Positions 56,080-64,000 of a DNA stretch of 64,000 nt are shown here, piece by piece. The stretch's first letter is position 1, and each line of letters opens with the position of its first letter. This stretch comes from Pseudomonas frederiksbergensis. GTDB lineage: Bacteria > Pseudomonadota > Gammaproteobacteria > Pseudomonadales > Pseudomonadaceae. The position numbers were made by a program, and so were the translations under genes. Location of the stretch: the NCBI RefSeq assembly GCF_001874645.1, contig NZ_CP017886.1, forward strand, positions 1,984,001-2,048,000, written 5' to 3'. The notes beneath the pieces were generated by a model. That model had not been told where the DNA came from. It saw only the letters and a program-made list of their open reading frames with translations, and made no database searches.

Positions 56080-56949
56080 TCAGAGGGTCGAACGCACGCG
56101 CCACAACTCCGGGAACAGCACGGTATCGAGCATCTTGCGCAGATAGCCGACACCTTCAGTGCCGCCGGTGCCCGGTTGGAAGCCGATAATCCGCTCAACC
56201 GTGGTGACATGGCGGAAGCGCCATTGACGGAATGAGTCTTCAAGGTCGATCAGTTTCTCCGCCAATTGGTAAAGATCCCAATACCGCGAAGGGTCGGTGT
56301 ACACCACACGCCAGGCCGCTTCGACCGAGGCGTCATAGGCGGTTGGACTCGCCGGATCGCGCTCGAAGCGCTGTGGGTCTATCGCCAATCCGGCGCTGAC
56401 CATCAATCGAATCGCCTCGTCATACAGCGACGGCGTAGCAATGGCCTTTTCAAGTTCCGCCAATAGCTCAGGCCGGTGGGCATGCGGACGCAACAGGGTT
56501 GCACTCTTGTTACCGAGGATGAATTCAATCTCACGATACTGAAACGACTGGAAGCCCGATGACTGGCCCAGAAACGGCCGGATCGCGTGGTACTCGGTAG
56601 GCGTCATGGTCGCCAGCACCGTCCAGGCATGCACCAGTTGATCGAAGATCCGCGACACCCGCGCCAGCATCTTGAACGCAGGCGGCAACTCTCCCAGCCT
56701 GACGTGTTCGCGAGCGGCCTTGAGCTCGTGCAACATCAGCTTCATCCACAGCTCGGACGTCTGATGCTGGATGATGAACAGCATCTCGTTATGGTCCGGG
56801 GACAAGGGGTGCTGAGCGCTGAGAATCTTCCCCAGGTCCAGGTAATCGCCGTAGCTCATGGACTCGGAAAAATTCAGTTCGGCGTTATGCCATTCTTCCG
56901 GCTGGTTTGAAGATGACTGATTTGAAGATGAATAGGGACATTGGCTCAT
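56080..56949 (-). CDS. kynA: Tryptophan 2,3-dioxygenase KynA
   Basis: A 289-residue haem enzyme that opens the indole ring of L-tryptophan to N-formylkynurenine. Family marks: [37 protein letters not shown] and [19 protein letters not shown]; proximal haem His in [14 protein letters not shown] near 240. The first 17 residues are a Ser/Gln/Asn-rich lead. Its start overlaps the kynB stop by 4 nt. Confidence 0.96.
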   Translation of the reverse strand: MSQCPYSSSNQSSSNQPEEWHNAELNFSESMSYGDYLDLGKILSAQHPLSPDHNEMLFIIQHQTSELWMKLMLHELKAAREHVRLGELPPAFKMLARVSRIFDQLVHAWTVLATMTPTEYHAIRPFLGQSSGFQSFQYREIEFILGNKSATLLRPHAHRPELLAELEKAIATPSLYDEAIRLMVSAGLAIDPQRFERDPASPTAYDASVEAAWRVVYTDPSRYWDLYQLAEKLIDLEDSFRQWRFRHVTTVERIIGFQPGTGGTEGVGYLRKMLDTVLFPELWRVRSTL

Positions 56950-57611
56950 TGAGCAGGCTCCTCAAGTGGCGGTTTGTTCAGTGGCCGCAAAATTGCCCTG
57001 ACCGGACTCGCGTCCAGGTTGGCAAACCGCAGCGGCAGCGCAATCAGTTCATAGTCGCCTTCCGGCACGTCATCGAGCACGATGCCTTCGAGGATCGCCA
57101 TGCCATGTCGCGCCACTGCATTGTGCGAATCCATAGTCTTGGAGTGTTGAGGGTCCAGCGACGGCGTATCGATACCGATCAGCCGCACGCCAAGGCTCGA
57201 CAGCAGGTCGACGGTTTCCTTGGCCACAGCCGTGAAGTCCGGGTCCCAGGCTGTTAACGGCGCCTGTTGATAAGTGCGCAACAGGACGCGCTCGGGCAGA
57301 TCTGCAAGGCGCCCTTCCAGTTGCTCAGGCTGAACCAGCCGACCGCTGTCCAGACAATGCAGTACGCGACACGGACCGATGTAGACATCCAGCGACACAT
57401 CACCAATAGCCACACCGTCAGCGCTGTAATGCAACGGCGCATCGACGTGCGCGCCCGTGTGCGCAGACAAGGTGATGCGGCCGACATTCACCGGGCACTC
57501 GGGGCCGAAGGTCCAGACGCGTTCTTCCTGAAACGGCGTATCACCCGGCCACGTGGGAGTCTCGGTGCTCAAGGGCGGGCTGATATCCCACCACGACATT
57601 GTTTTTTTCAT
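56946..57611 (-). CDS. kynB: Kynurenine formamidase KynB
   Basis: A 221-residue cyclase-family metal hydrolase that turns N-formylkynurenine into kynurenine plus formate. The HxxxDxH metal motif is in [18 protein letters not shown] near 50-67. Translationally coupled to kynA. With kynA and kynU it forms the complete route from tryptophan to anthranilate, controlled presumably by KynR. Confidence 0.95.
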   Translation of the reverse strand: MKKTMSWWDISPPLSTETPTWPGDTPFQEERVWTFGPECPVNVGRITLSAHTGAHVDAPLHYSADGVAIGDVSLDVYIGPCRVLHCLDSGRLVQPEQLEGRLADLPERVLLRTYQQAPLTAWDPDFTAVAKETVDLLSSLGVRLIGIDTPSLDPQHSKTMDSHNAVARHGMAILEGIVLDDVPEGDYELIALPLRFANLDASPVRAILRPLNKPPLEEPAQ

Positions 57612-57668
57612 TGCATAGCTCTCAGCCTACTCACCCGTGAATGATACGAGCGATGCCTGTGAACATTC

Positions 57669-58130
57669 TTGCGAAAACCGTCAGGAGCGCTCAAATGTTT
57701 CGCACTTAATTCCAAGAACTTGACGTTTAGCGGGGGAAAATTTCAATGCGCGAAACAGGCAACTGAACGAAGCTTGACTCTGCCCCAAGGGTCCGACTTT
57801 ATCCTTGTCGTTTTGCTGCTCAACATCGGCCTCTTGCCGCCCGCGCAACGCCAAGGCAACTACCGCCTCTATGACCAACAGAGCGTCGAACTGCTGACCT
57901 TCATCAAATGCGCTCAGCAACTGGGGTTCAAGCTCAAGGAATTGCAGGCAATGCTTGAGGGCTACCGCGGACAGGCACTGCCGTGGAATCTGGCGCATCA
58001 GGCAATTGCCGATAAAAAGCAGGAGCTGACAGACAGAATCGCAGCATTGAACCGCCAATACGTGCAACTGACTGAATTCGAAGCCAGCCTCAAGCAGGCT
58101 CAATCCGACTGTCCGCTTGAGCGGGTTTGA
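57669..58130 (+). pseudogene. MerR-family regulator remnant lacking its DNA-binding helix
   Basis: From about NIGLLPPAQRQGNYRLYDQQ onward the reading frame is a normal MerR protein (wing, LTFIKCAQQLGFKLKELQAML, coiled coil to the stop). The 20-25 residues that should precede it, the helix-turn-helix and the YYER strand, are absent; instead the frame runs upstream through the promoter-like DNA. A MerR-style promoter, TTGACT (57774) with TTATCC 19 bp on, sits where the coding start should be, so a deletion has joined promoter to gene middle. Probably non-functional. Confidence 0.6.
57774..57804 (+). promoter_or_regulatory. MerR-type promoter fused to the remnant gene
   Basis: TTGACT (57774-57779) and TTATCC (57799-57804) are separated by 19 bp with a CCCCAAGGG centre, the over-long spacer typical of MerR-controlled promoters. 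Confidence 0.5.
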
Positions 58131-58234
58131 TCGATAGCGCGTTTCTGGATAGCTCAGTGTCGAGCACAGACAACTGACACCGTGCCGGGCGCTATAGGGT
58201 GCGACTTCAGTCCTGCCTAACGCTCGGAGTCAGC

Positions 58235-58579
58235 ATGTCCAAACCCATTACCGTTCTTCGCGATACCCACCCGCTGCCGGTGCTGGATGCCTGCAAATGG
58301 GAAAAACTCGAAGGTGACCCGCACACCGTCAACCTCAACGCCTACACCAGCGAAGACGGCAGCAAAATCATGGGCACCTGGATCTGCACACCGGGTAAAT
58401 GGCGAGTCGAATATGTGAAGTGGGAGTACTGCCATTTCCAGGAAGGCTACTGCGTGATCACGCCCGACGGCATGGAACCGATCCATCTGCGCGCAGGCGA
58501 TATTTTCGTCATCGAGCCGGGGATGACAGGCACGTGGGAAGTGGTCGAGACCGTGCGCAAGTATTTCGTGTTTGCCTGA
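58235..58579 (+). CDS. Cupin-domain protein (Cupin_3/DUF861)
   Basis: A 114-residue single-domain cupin: GTWICTPGKWRVEYVKWEYCHFQEGYCVITPDG and HLRAGDIFVIEPGMTGTWEV (each split around residues 50-105) form the two cupin motifs. ATG 58235 follows CGGAG. Similar small cupins stand near amino acid catabolic genes; function unknown. Confidence 0.85.
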   Translation: MSKPITVLRDTHPLPVLDACKWEKLEGDPHTVNLNAYTSEDGSKIMGTWICTPGKWRVEYVKWEYCHFQEGYCVITPDGMEPIHLRAGDIFVIEPGMTGTWEVVETVRKYFVFA

Positions 58580-58585
58580 TACAGC

Positions 58586-58661
58586 AAAAGATCGCAGCCT
58601 GCGGCAGCTCCTACAGAGCAATGATTACATCCGTAGGAGCTGCCGCAGGCTGCGATCTTTT
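58586..58661. repeat. REPIN palindrome (copy 5)
   Basis: AAAAGATCGCAGCCTGCGGC and its exact complement, with CAGCTCCTAC/GTAGGAGCTG in the arms. Seven bp after the cupin stop. Confidence 0.9.
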
Positions 58662-58680
58662 CTTTTCACCGAATAAAAAA

Positions 58681-58709
58681 CCGGGAACCCGCCCGACGCG
58701 GGTTCCCGG
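58681..58709 (-). terminator. Terminator of mmsAB
   Basis: CCGGGAACCCGC - CCGAC - GCGGGTTCCCGG, 12-bp stem; on the minus strand it is followed by TTTTTT. Nine bp after the mmsB stop. Confidence 0.9.
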
Positions 58710-58717
58710 AAAAACCC

Positions 58718-59605
58718 CTAGTGGGGTTTGCGATAGCTGTTAATGATCGCCGAGAAATCCTTATCGCCTTCACCACGCTGACTCATCGCCTGATACAGCT
58801 GCTGAGCCACCGCGCCGAGCATTACCGGTTGATGCGCCTGACGCGCGGCTTCAGTGGCCAACCCCAAGTCCTTGAGCATCAGTTCAGCACCGAAACCACC
58901 GGTATAACCACGCGATGCTGGCGCCGTTTCAACGATGCCAGGCCACGGGTTGTACATCTCCGAACTCCAGCAACGACCGGTCGAACTGTTGATGATCCCC
59001 GCCAGCACTTGAGTGTCGATGCCCAAGGCATCGCCAAGGGCCATGGCTTCGCTCACGCCGACCATGGAAATCGCCAACAACAGGTTGTTGCAGATCTTGG
59101 CGATTTGCCCGGTGCCGACTTCACCGCAATGCACGATGTTGCGGCCCATCTGCGCCAGTACCGGTTGCAGGGTGGCGAACAGCTCCGGCGTGGCGCCGAC
59201 CATGAAGGTCAGCGTCCCGGCCGTAGCGCCACCGGTGCCGCCGGAGACCGGCGCATCAGCCATGGTCACACCTTGCCTGGCCGCAGCGGCGGCGACATCG
59301 CGGGCGGTTTGCGGGTCGATGGTGCTGCAATCCACAGCAGGAACGCCCTTGGCGATCCCGGCCAGCACGCCGTCTTCACCCAGCCAGACACTGCGCACAT
59401 GGACAGCGGCCGGCAACATGGTGATCACCAGTTCCGCGCCTTGGGTGGCCTCACGCGCAGAAGCGCTGATGGTGCCGCCCAGTTGCGCCAACTCGGCGAG
59501 TACGGCTTTGTTCAGGTCGACCAGGTTCAACGAATGGCCAGCCTTGATCAGGTTGCGCGCCATCGGCGCACCCATGTTGCCGAGACCGATAAAAGCGATT
59601 TTCAT
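58718..59605 (-). CDS. mmsB: 3-hydroxyisobutyrate dehydrogenase MmsB
   Basis: A 295-residue beta-hydroxyacid dehydrogenase: NAD-binding FIGLGNMGAPMARNL at 4-18, substrate loop DAPVSGGTGGATAGTLTFMVG near 117-137, and catalytic Lys in GQIAKICNNLLL near 170. Oxidises 3-hydroxyisobutyrate in valine degradation to methylmalonate semialdehyde, the substrate of MmsA encoded 10 bp upstream on the same strand. Confidence 0.95.
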   Translation of the reverse strand: MKIAFIGLGNMGAPMARNLIKAGHSLNLVDLNKAVLAELAQLGGTISASAREATQGAELVITMLPAAVHVRSVWLGEDGVLAGIAKGVPAVDCSTIDPQTARDVAAAAARQGVTMADAPVSGGTGGATAGTLTFMVGATPELFATLQPVLAQMGRNIVHCGEVGTGQIAKICNNLLLAISMVGVSEAMALGDALGIDTQVLAGIINSSTGRCWSSEMYNPWPGIVETAPASRGYTGGFGAELMLKDLGLATEAARQAHQPVMLGAVAQQLYQAMSQRGEGDKDFSAIINSYRKPH

Positions 59606-59615
59606 GTCCGGCTCC

Positions 59616-61139
<1,524 letters not shown>

Positions 61140-61304
61140 GTTCGTCTCCTGGCTTCTGGTGACTGAAGCGGTGTTGTTATCTTGGGAGCGAAGGCGAAAA
61201 AGTCGCCTTGCGATGAGGCGTGTGTCGCAAATTGGTTGTCGGACTGTTTTTGGAGTATAGATGTGCAAACTTCTAATAAGAACGCACATAAAAGCCGGTC
61301 AAAC

Positions 61305-62252
61305 ATGCAAAAAAACATCACATCGTTAGGCTCTTTGAACTGGGACGACCTGAAGTTTTTCCTCGAGGTCGCCCGCACCCGCAAGGCCAGCACTGCCGCC
61401 AAACGCCTGGCCGTGGATTACACTACCGTGTCACGGCGGATCAGTTCGCTGGAGGGTGCGCTGGGGACGTTGTTGTTCGAGAAGTCGCGGACCAACGGCT
61501 TTGTATTGACCGCCGAAGGCCAGCGTTTGCTGGGTTATGCCGAATCCATAGAAAGCACGCTGCACATGGCGTGCGAGCAGGTGTCCGGCTCGGGCGTGGC
61601 GTTATCCGGCCATGTACGGATGGGCTGCACCGAGGGTTTCGGCAGCTTTTTCATCACTCCGCAGCTCAGCCACTTTGTCGATGCCTATCCGGCAATTTCG
61701 GTGGATATCCTGCCGCTGCCGCACTTCATCAGCCTGTCCAAGCGCGAGGCGGACATTGTCATCGCCCTGGAGCGCCCGGAACACGGCCCTTACGTCTGCT
61801 GCAAACTCTGTGACTACCGTTTGCAGCTGTACGCGACTCAGGACTACCTCGACCAACACCCGCCCATCCGCCGCCCGGCAGATTTGGGCAAGCATCAATT
61901 CATCAGTTATGTCGACGACCTGGCATTCAGTTCGGAGCTGTTGTATTTGGCCAATGTGCTGCCCGGCGCCAGCGCCAACCTGCGCAGCACCAGCGTGATT
62001 GCGCAGTTCGTGGCCGCGCAGCAAGGGCGTTCGCTGGCGATTCTGCCGTGTTTCCTGGCGGCCCAGGACCCACGACTGCTGCCGGTGCTGCCGAAGGAAA
62101 TCAACATCACCCGGCAATTCTGGATGTACTGCCGCGAGGACCTGCGCAAGCTCAAGCGGATTACCCTGTTGTGGGATTATATCCGCGCCGTGACCGAGCA
62201 GAATCAGGCGCTATTGATGGGGGAAACCCGAACGATGCACTTCGCCGACTAA
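61305..62252 (+). CDS. LysR-type regulator divergent from mmsAB
   Basis: A 315-residue LTTR: HTH about 10-70 (WDDLKFFLEVARTRKASTAA, VSRRISSLEGALGTLLFEK), ligand domain from about 95. Divergent from mmsA with 165 bp between the starts, so it likely controls mmsAB; in P. aeruginosa that role is held by the AraC-type MmsR, so the regulator has been exchanged here. Its stop overlaps that of the lipoprotein gene by 4 nt, tail to tail. Confidence 0.87.
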   Translation: MQKNITSLGSLNWDDLKFFLEVARTRKASTAAKRLAVDYTTVSRRISSLEGALGTLLFEKSRTNGFVLTAEGQRLLGYAESIESTLHMACEQVSGSGVALSGHVRMGCTEGFGSFFITPQLSHFVDAYPAISVDILPLPHFISLSKREADIVIALERPEHGPYVCCKLCDYRLQLYATQDYLDQHPPIRRPADLGKHQFISYVDDLAFSSELLYLANVLPGASANLRSTSVIAQFVAAQQGRSLAILPCFLAAQDPRLLPVLPKEINITRQFWMYCREDLRKLKRITLLWDYIRAVTEQNQALLMGETRTMHFAD

Positions 62253-62752
62253 TCGGCGATCACCACGATCGATACCCGGCGATTTTCGGTGCGTCCAACG
62301 GTGGTGGTGTTGGATGCCACCGGCTCGCTGCTGCCAAGACCGCGCAGCTGTATGTTCTCTTCGCGCAGGCCAATGCTGGTCAGCACCGCGCCGACACTCT
62401 TGGCGCGGCGAAGGGAAAGCTGCTCGTTATAGGCTTCTTTACCCGAGCCGTCGGTGTGGCCATCAACCCGCACGCGCTCAATGCCGACACCGCGCAACGC
62501 CTTGCCGATTCGCTCGACGATTTCGGTACTTTGCGCGTTCAGGTGATCAACGTCGCTGCCAAACAGCACCTTGCCCGACAAACCGAAGGCCCAGCCCTCC
62601 TCGGTCAATTCGAAACCCTGCTGTTTAAGCACCGCGATCTGCGCCGGGGTGAGGCCTTTTTGCGGTGCGGTTTGGCAGCCGCTCAATGCCAGCACGGCCA
62701 TGAACAAGGTAAAGGTGAAAAATCGCAGGGACCGCTGAGTCAGTGAAAACAA
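62249..62752 (-). CDS. yfiB: OmpA-domain lipoprotein, YfiB-like
   Basis: A 167-residue lipoprotein: signal peptide with lipobox LSGC (Cys26) and an OmpA peptidoglycan-binding domain (about 55-165, VDGHTDGSGKEAYNEQLSLRRAKSV, split). Starts at TTG with AAGG 8 nt upstream, 5 bp after the yfiN-like stop. In P. aeruginosa YfiB captures the repressor YfiR at the outer membrane and so frees the cyclase YfiN; gene order supports the same role here. Confidence 0.8.
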   Translation of the reverse strand: MFSLTQRSLRFFTFTLFMAVLALSGCQTAPQKGLTPAQIAVLKQQGFELTEEGWAFGLSGKVLFGSDVDHLNAQSTEIVERIGKALRGVGIERVRVDGHTDGSGKEAYNEQLSLRRAKSVGAVLTSIGLREENIQLRGLGSSEPVASNTTTVGRTENRRVSIVVIAD

Positions 62753-62757
62753 GACTG

Positions 62758-64000
62758 TTACCTTCTGGTTTGAACATTGGCGACAAAGTGCTCCGACCCT
62801 GCCGTAAATTGCCCGCCTCGAGAGAGACGTTTGGCCTGATACATTGCCGCATCGGCGGCATCGAGCAGGGTACCTGGTGTGGAGCCATGGTCAGGGTAAA
62901 TGGCGATGCCGACACTGAGTGAGCTCATGACCTGGGTATCGCCCGGCAACTGAACCGGCAGCTCCATGCTGGCGATGATCTTTTCAGCAATTCGTTCGGC
63001 GTCTTCGGTTGTGTGCAAGGGCGTCAACAGCACAGCAAACTCATCGCCACCCAAGCGAGCGACCAGATCCTCTTCACGCAATTGCGCCCGGACTCGGGTC
63101 GCCACGGCAACCAGCACTGCATCGCCAGCAGCGTGACCGAAGTTGTCATTGATACCCTTGAACCGATCGCTATCGATAAAGAGCACGGCAACCCGTTCAT
63201 CGTGTTTACTGGCGTTGCGCAATGCACGGATCAGCCGACCTTCGAAAAACGCCCGGTTCGGCAAACCGGTGAGGCTGTCATGGCTGGCTTGATGGGCCAG
63301 CGTTTCGTTTTCGTTTTGCAGGTGGGTTTGCCAGGACTCCAACTCATCAAGCAAGGCATTGAAGTCGTTGCCCAGACTGTCGAGTTCGGCAATTCGCGCT
63401 GGCGGCACGCGACGATCGAAGGCCCGCTCCCGACGTGCTGCGTGAGCAACCTCGGCCAGGCTGCGCAGTGGGCCGGTAATCCCTCGTAGTTGGCGTCGTG
63501 CCAGATACAGCGCGACCCAGGCGCTGACCGCCGTGCACAAGACAATTCCGGCCAGACCGCTGAGCAAAAAGCGCATCAGACTGCCGCCATGCCCGGTCAG
63601 CAGGATGCTGCCGACTTCCTGACCTTGATGGAGAATCGGCATGTTGATGGGTTTTTCCAGAAGCGTTCGGGCGATCTGAATTTCCAGCTCGGAAACCAGA
63701 CCGGTTTCCGGTCGCTGCCAACGAGCGAGCAGTTGGCGCTTTTCATCGAACACCTGAGCATCGGCCACTTCTTCCGTGGACGCGATCAGCGCGAGCGCTT
63801 CGGTCGCCGCCACGTTGTCGTTGAACACCACAGCGGCTTCCACGGTGTAACTGATCGAACGGGCAATCAGTTGCAGGTTGTGATCGGCATACACCCGCAA
63901 GGCCAGTACCCCAAGCAGGGTCAGGGACAGACTGGCCATGGCCACCCCAACCAGCGCGACAATCAGGTGTCCACGACCAATGACCGAACGCAAGGTTGGG
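62758..64000 (-). CDS. yfiN: Membrane diguanylate cyclase, YfiN/TpbB-like, 5' end beyond window
   Basis: At least 411 residues. TM1 (about 8-30), periplasmic PAS-like region (about 35-145, ISYTVEAAVVFNDN and VADAQVFDEKRQLLARW), TM2 (about 147-170), HAMP (about 170-230) and a GGDEF domain with intact GGDEF in ARLGGDEFAVLL. The frame stays open to the right edge, so the true start lies outside. It makes c-di-GMP; with the lipoprotein gene behind it, it forms the yfi-type control pair, yfiR expected upstream. Confidence 0.85.
   Translation of the reverse strand, partial: PTLRSVIGRGHLIVALVGVAMASLSLTLLGVLALRVYADHNLQLIARSISYTVEAAVVFNDNVAATEALALIASTEEVADAQVFDEKRQLLARWQRPETGLVSELEIQIARTLLEKPINMPILHQGQEVGSILLTGHGGSLMRFLLSGLAGIVLCTAVSAWVALYLARRQLRGITGPLRSLAEVAHAARRERAFDRRVPPARIAELDSLGNDFNALLDELESWQTHLQNENETLAHQASHDSLTGLPNRAFFEGRLIRALRNASKHDERVAVLFIDSDRFKGINDNFGHAAGDAVLVAVATRVRAQLREEDLVARLGGDEFAVLLTPLHTTEDAERIAEKIIASMELPVQLPGDTQVMSSLSVGIAIYPDHGSTPGTLLDAADAAMYQAKRLSRGGQFTAGSEHFVANVQTRR

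Noticed and set aside
47959..58661. CRISPR-like repeated palindromes
   Set aside because: Copies are kilobases apart, paired as inverted arms and without spacer arrays: REPINs, not CRISPR.

Overview
The window reads as a chromosomal segment of a Pseudomonas of the fluorescens group. Pointers are the dnaK-grpE-recN-fur-bamE-rnfH-ratA-smpB order, a tmRNA (ssrA) whose tag ends in ALAA, an lldP-lutABC-dld lactate operon, kyn/ant tryptophan and anthranilate genes, and scattered REP/REPIN palindromes built on a GTAGGAGCTGCCGCAGGC-type core.

Layout. 1-7110 is housekeeping core: dnaK (cut by the window edge) and grpE, each behind a clear sigma-32 promoter; recN with a LexA box; fur; bamE; rnfH-ratA; a sodium:neurotransmitter-type symporter; smpB. 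7230-15851 is lactate use: lldR divergent from lldP-lutA-lutB-lutC-dld, with 4-nt overlaps from lutA to dld and a perfect LldR-type palindrome in front of lldP. 16385-16778 is ssrA.

16754-26582 is a mobile island inserted at the 3' end of ssrA. It carries two different tyrosine recombinases (one near each end), an AT-rich gene of unknown function, an AlpA-like regulator, a C4/CI-type antisense RNA leader, an overlapping operon (small protein, DUF3077-like, primase-type zinc finger, RepA-like helicase, two small proteins), then a ribbon-helix-helix-like gene and a ClpP-type protease/major-capsid fusion. There is no terminase, portal or tail gene, so the element looks like a phage satellite that keeps only its own capsid gene. 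Two nearly identical 74-bp inverted repeats, each holding five GGGCAC/GTGCCC hexamers, bracket the replication-capsid-int2 module. Paired GTGTATGCC repeats lie near both ends, and a multi-stem RNA element can hide the ribosome site in front of the capsid operon.

26585-46480 is metabolic and accessory: a DUF1460 lipoprotein between two 46-bp direct repeats; an MHS transporter/acyl-CoA ligase/thiolase operon divergent from a PAS-LuxR regulator; an Nramp-like transporter with altered metal-site motifs; a short DUF2252 protein; an ArnT-like glycosyltransferase next to a histidine phosphatase; an HBM-type chemoreceptor; a VOC protein; a GntP permease-RpiR-D-aminoacylase operon; a LysR regulator; MdaB; and a broken YgiN-like gene.

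46481-58579 is mostly tryptophan and anthranilate catabolism: an amino acid permease, kynU with divergent kynR, antR with divergent antABC, an AroP-like permease and kynBA. Together these take tryptophan through kynurenine and anthranilate to catechol. A decayed MerR regulator and a cupin follow. 58718-62252 is mmsAB (valine degradation) with a LysR regulator. The window ends in a yfiN-yfiB-type diguanylate cyclase/lipoprotein pair, with yfiN cut by the edge.
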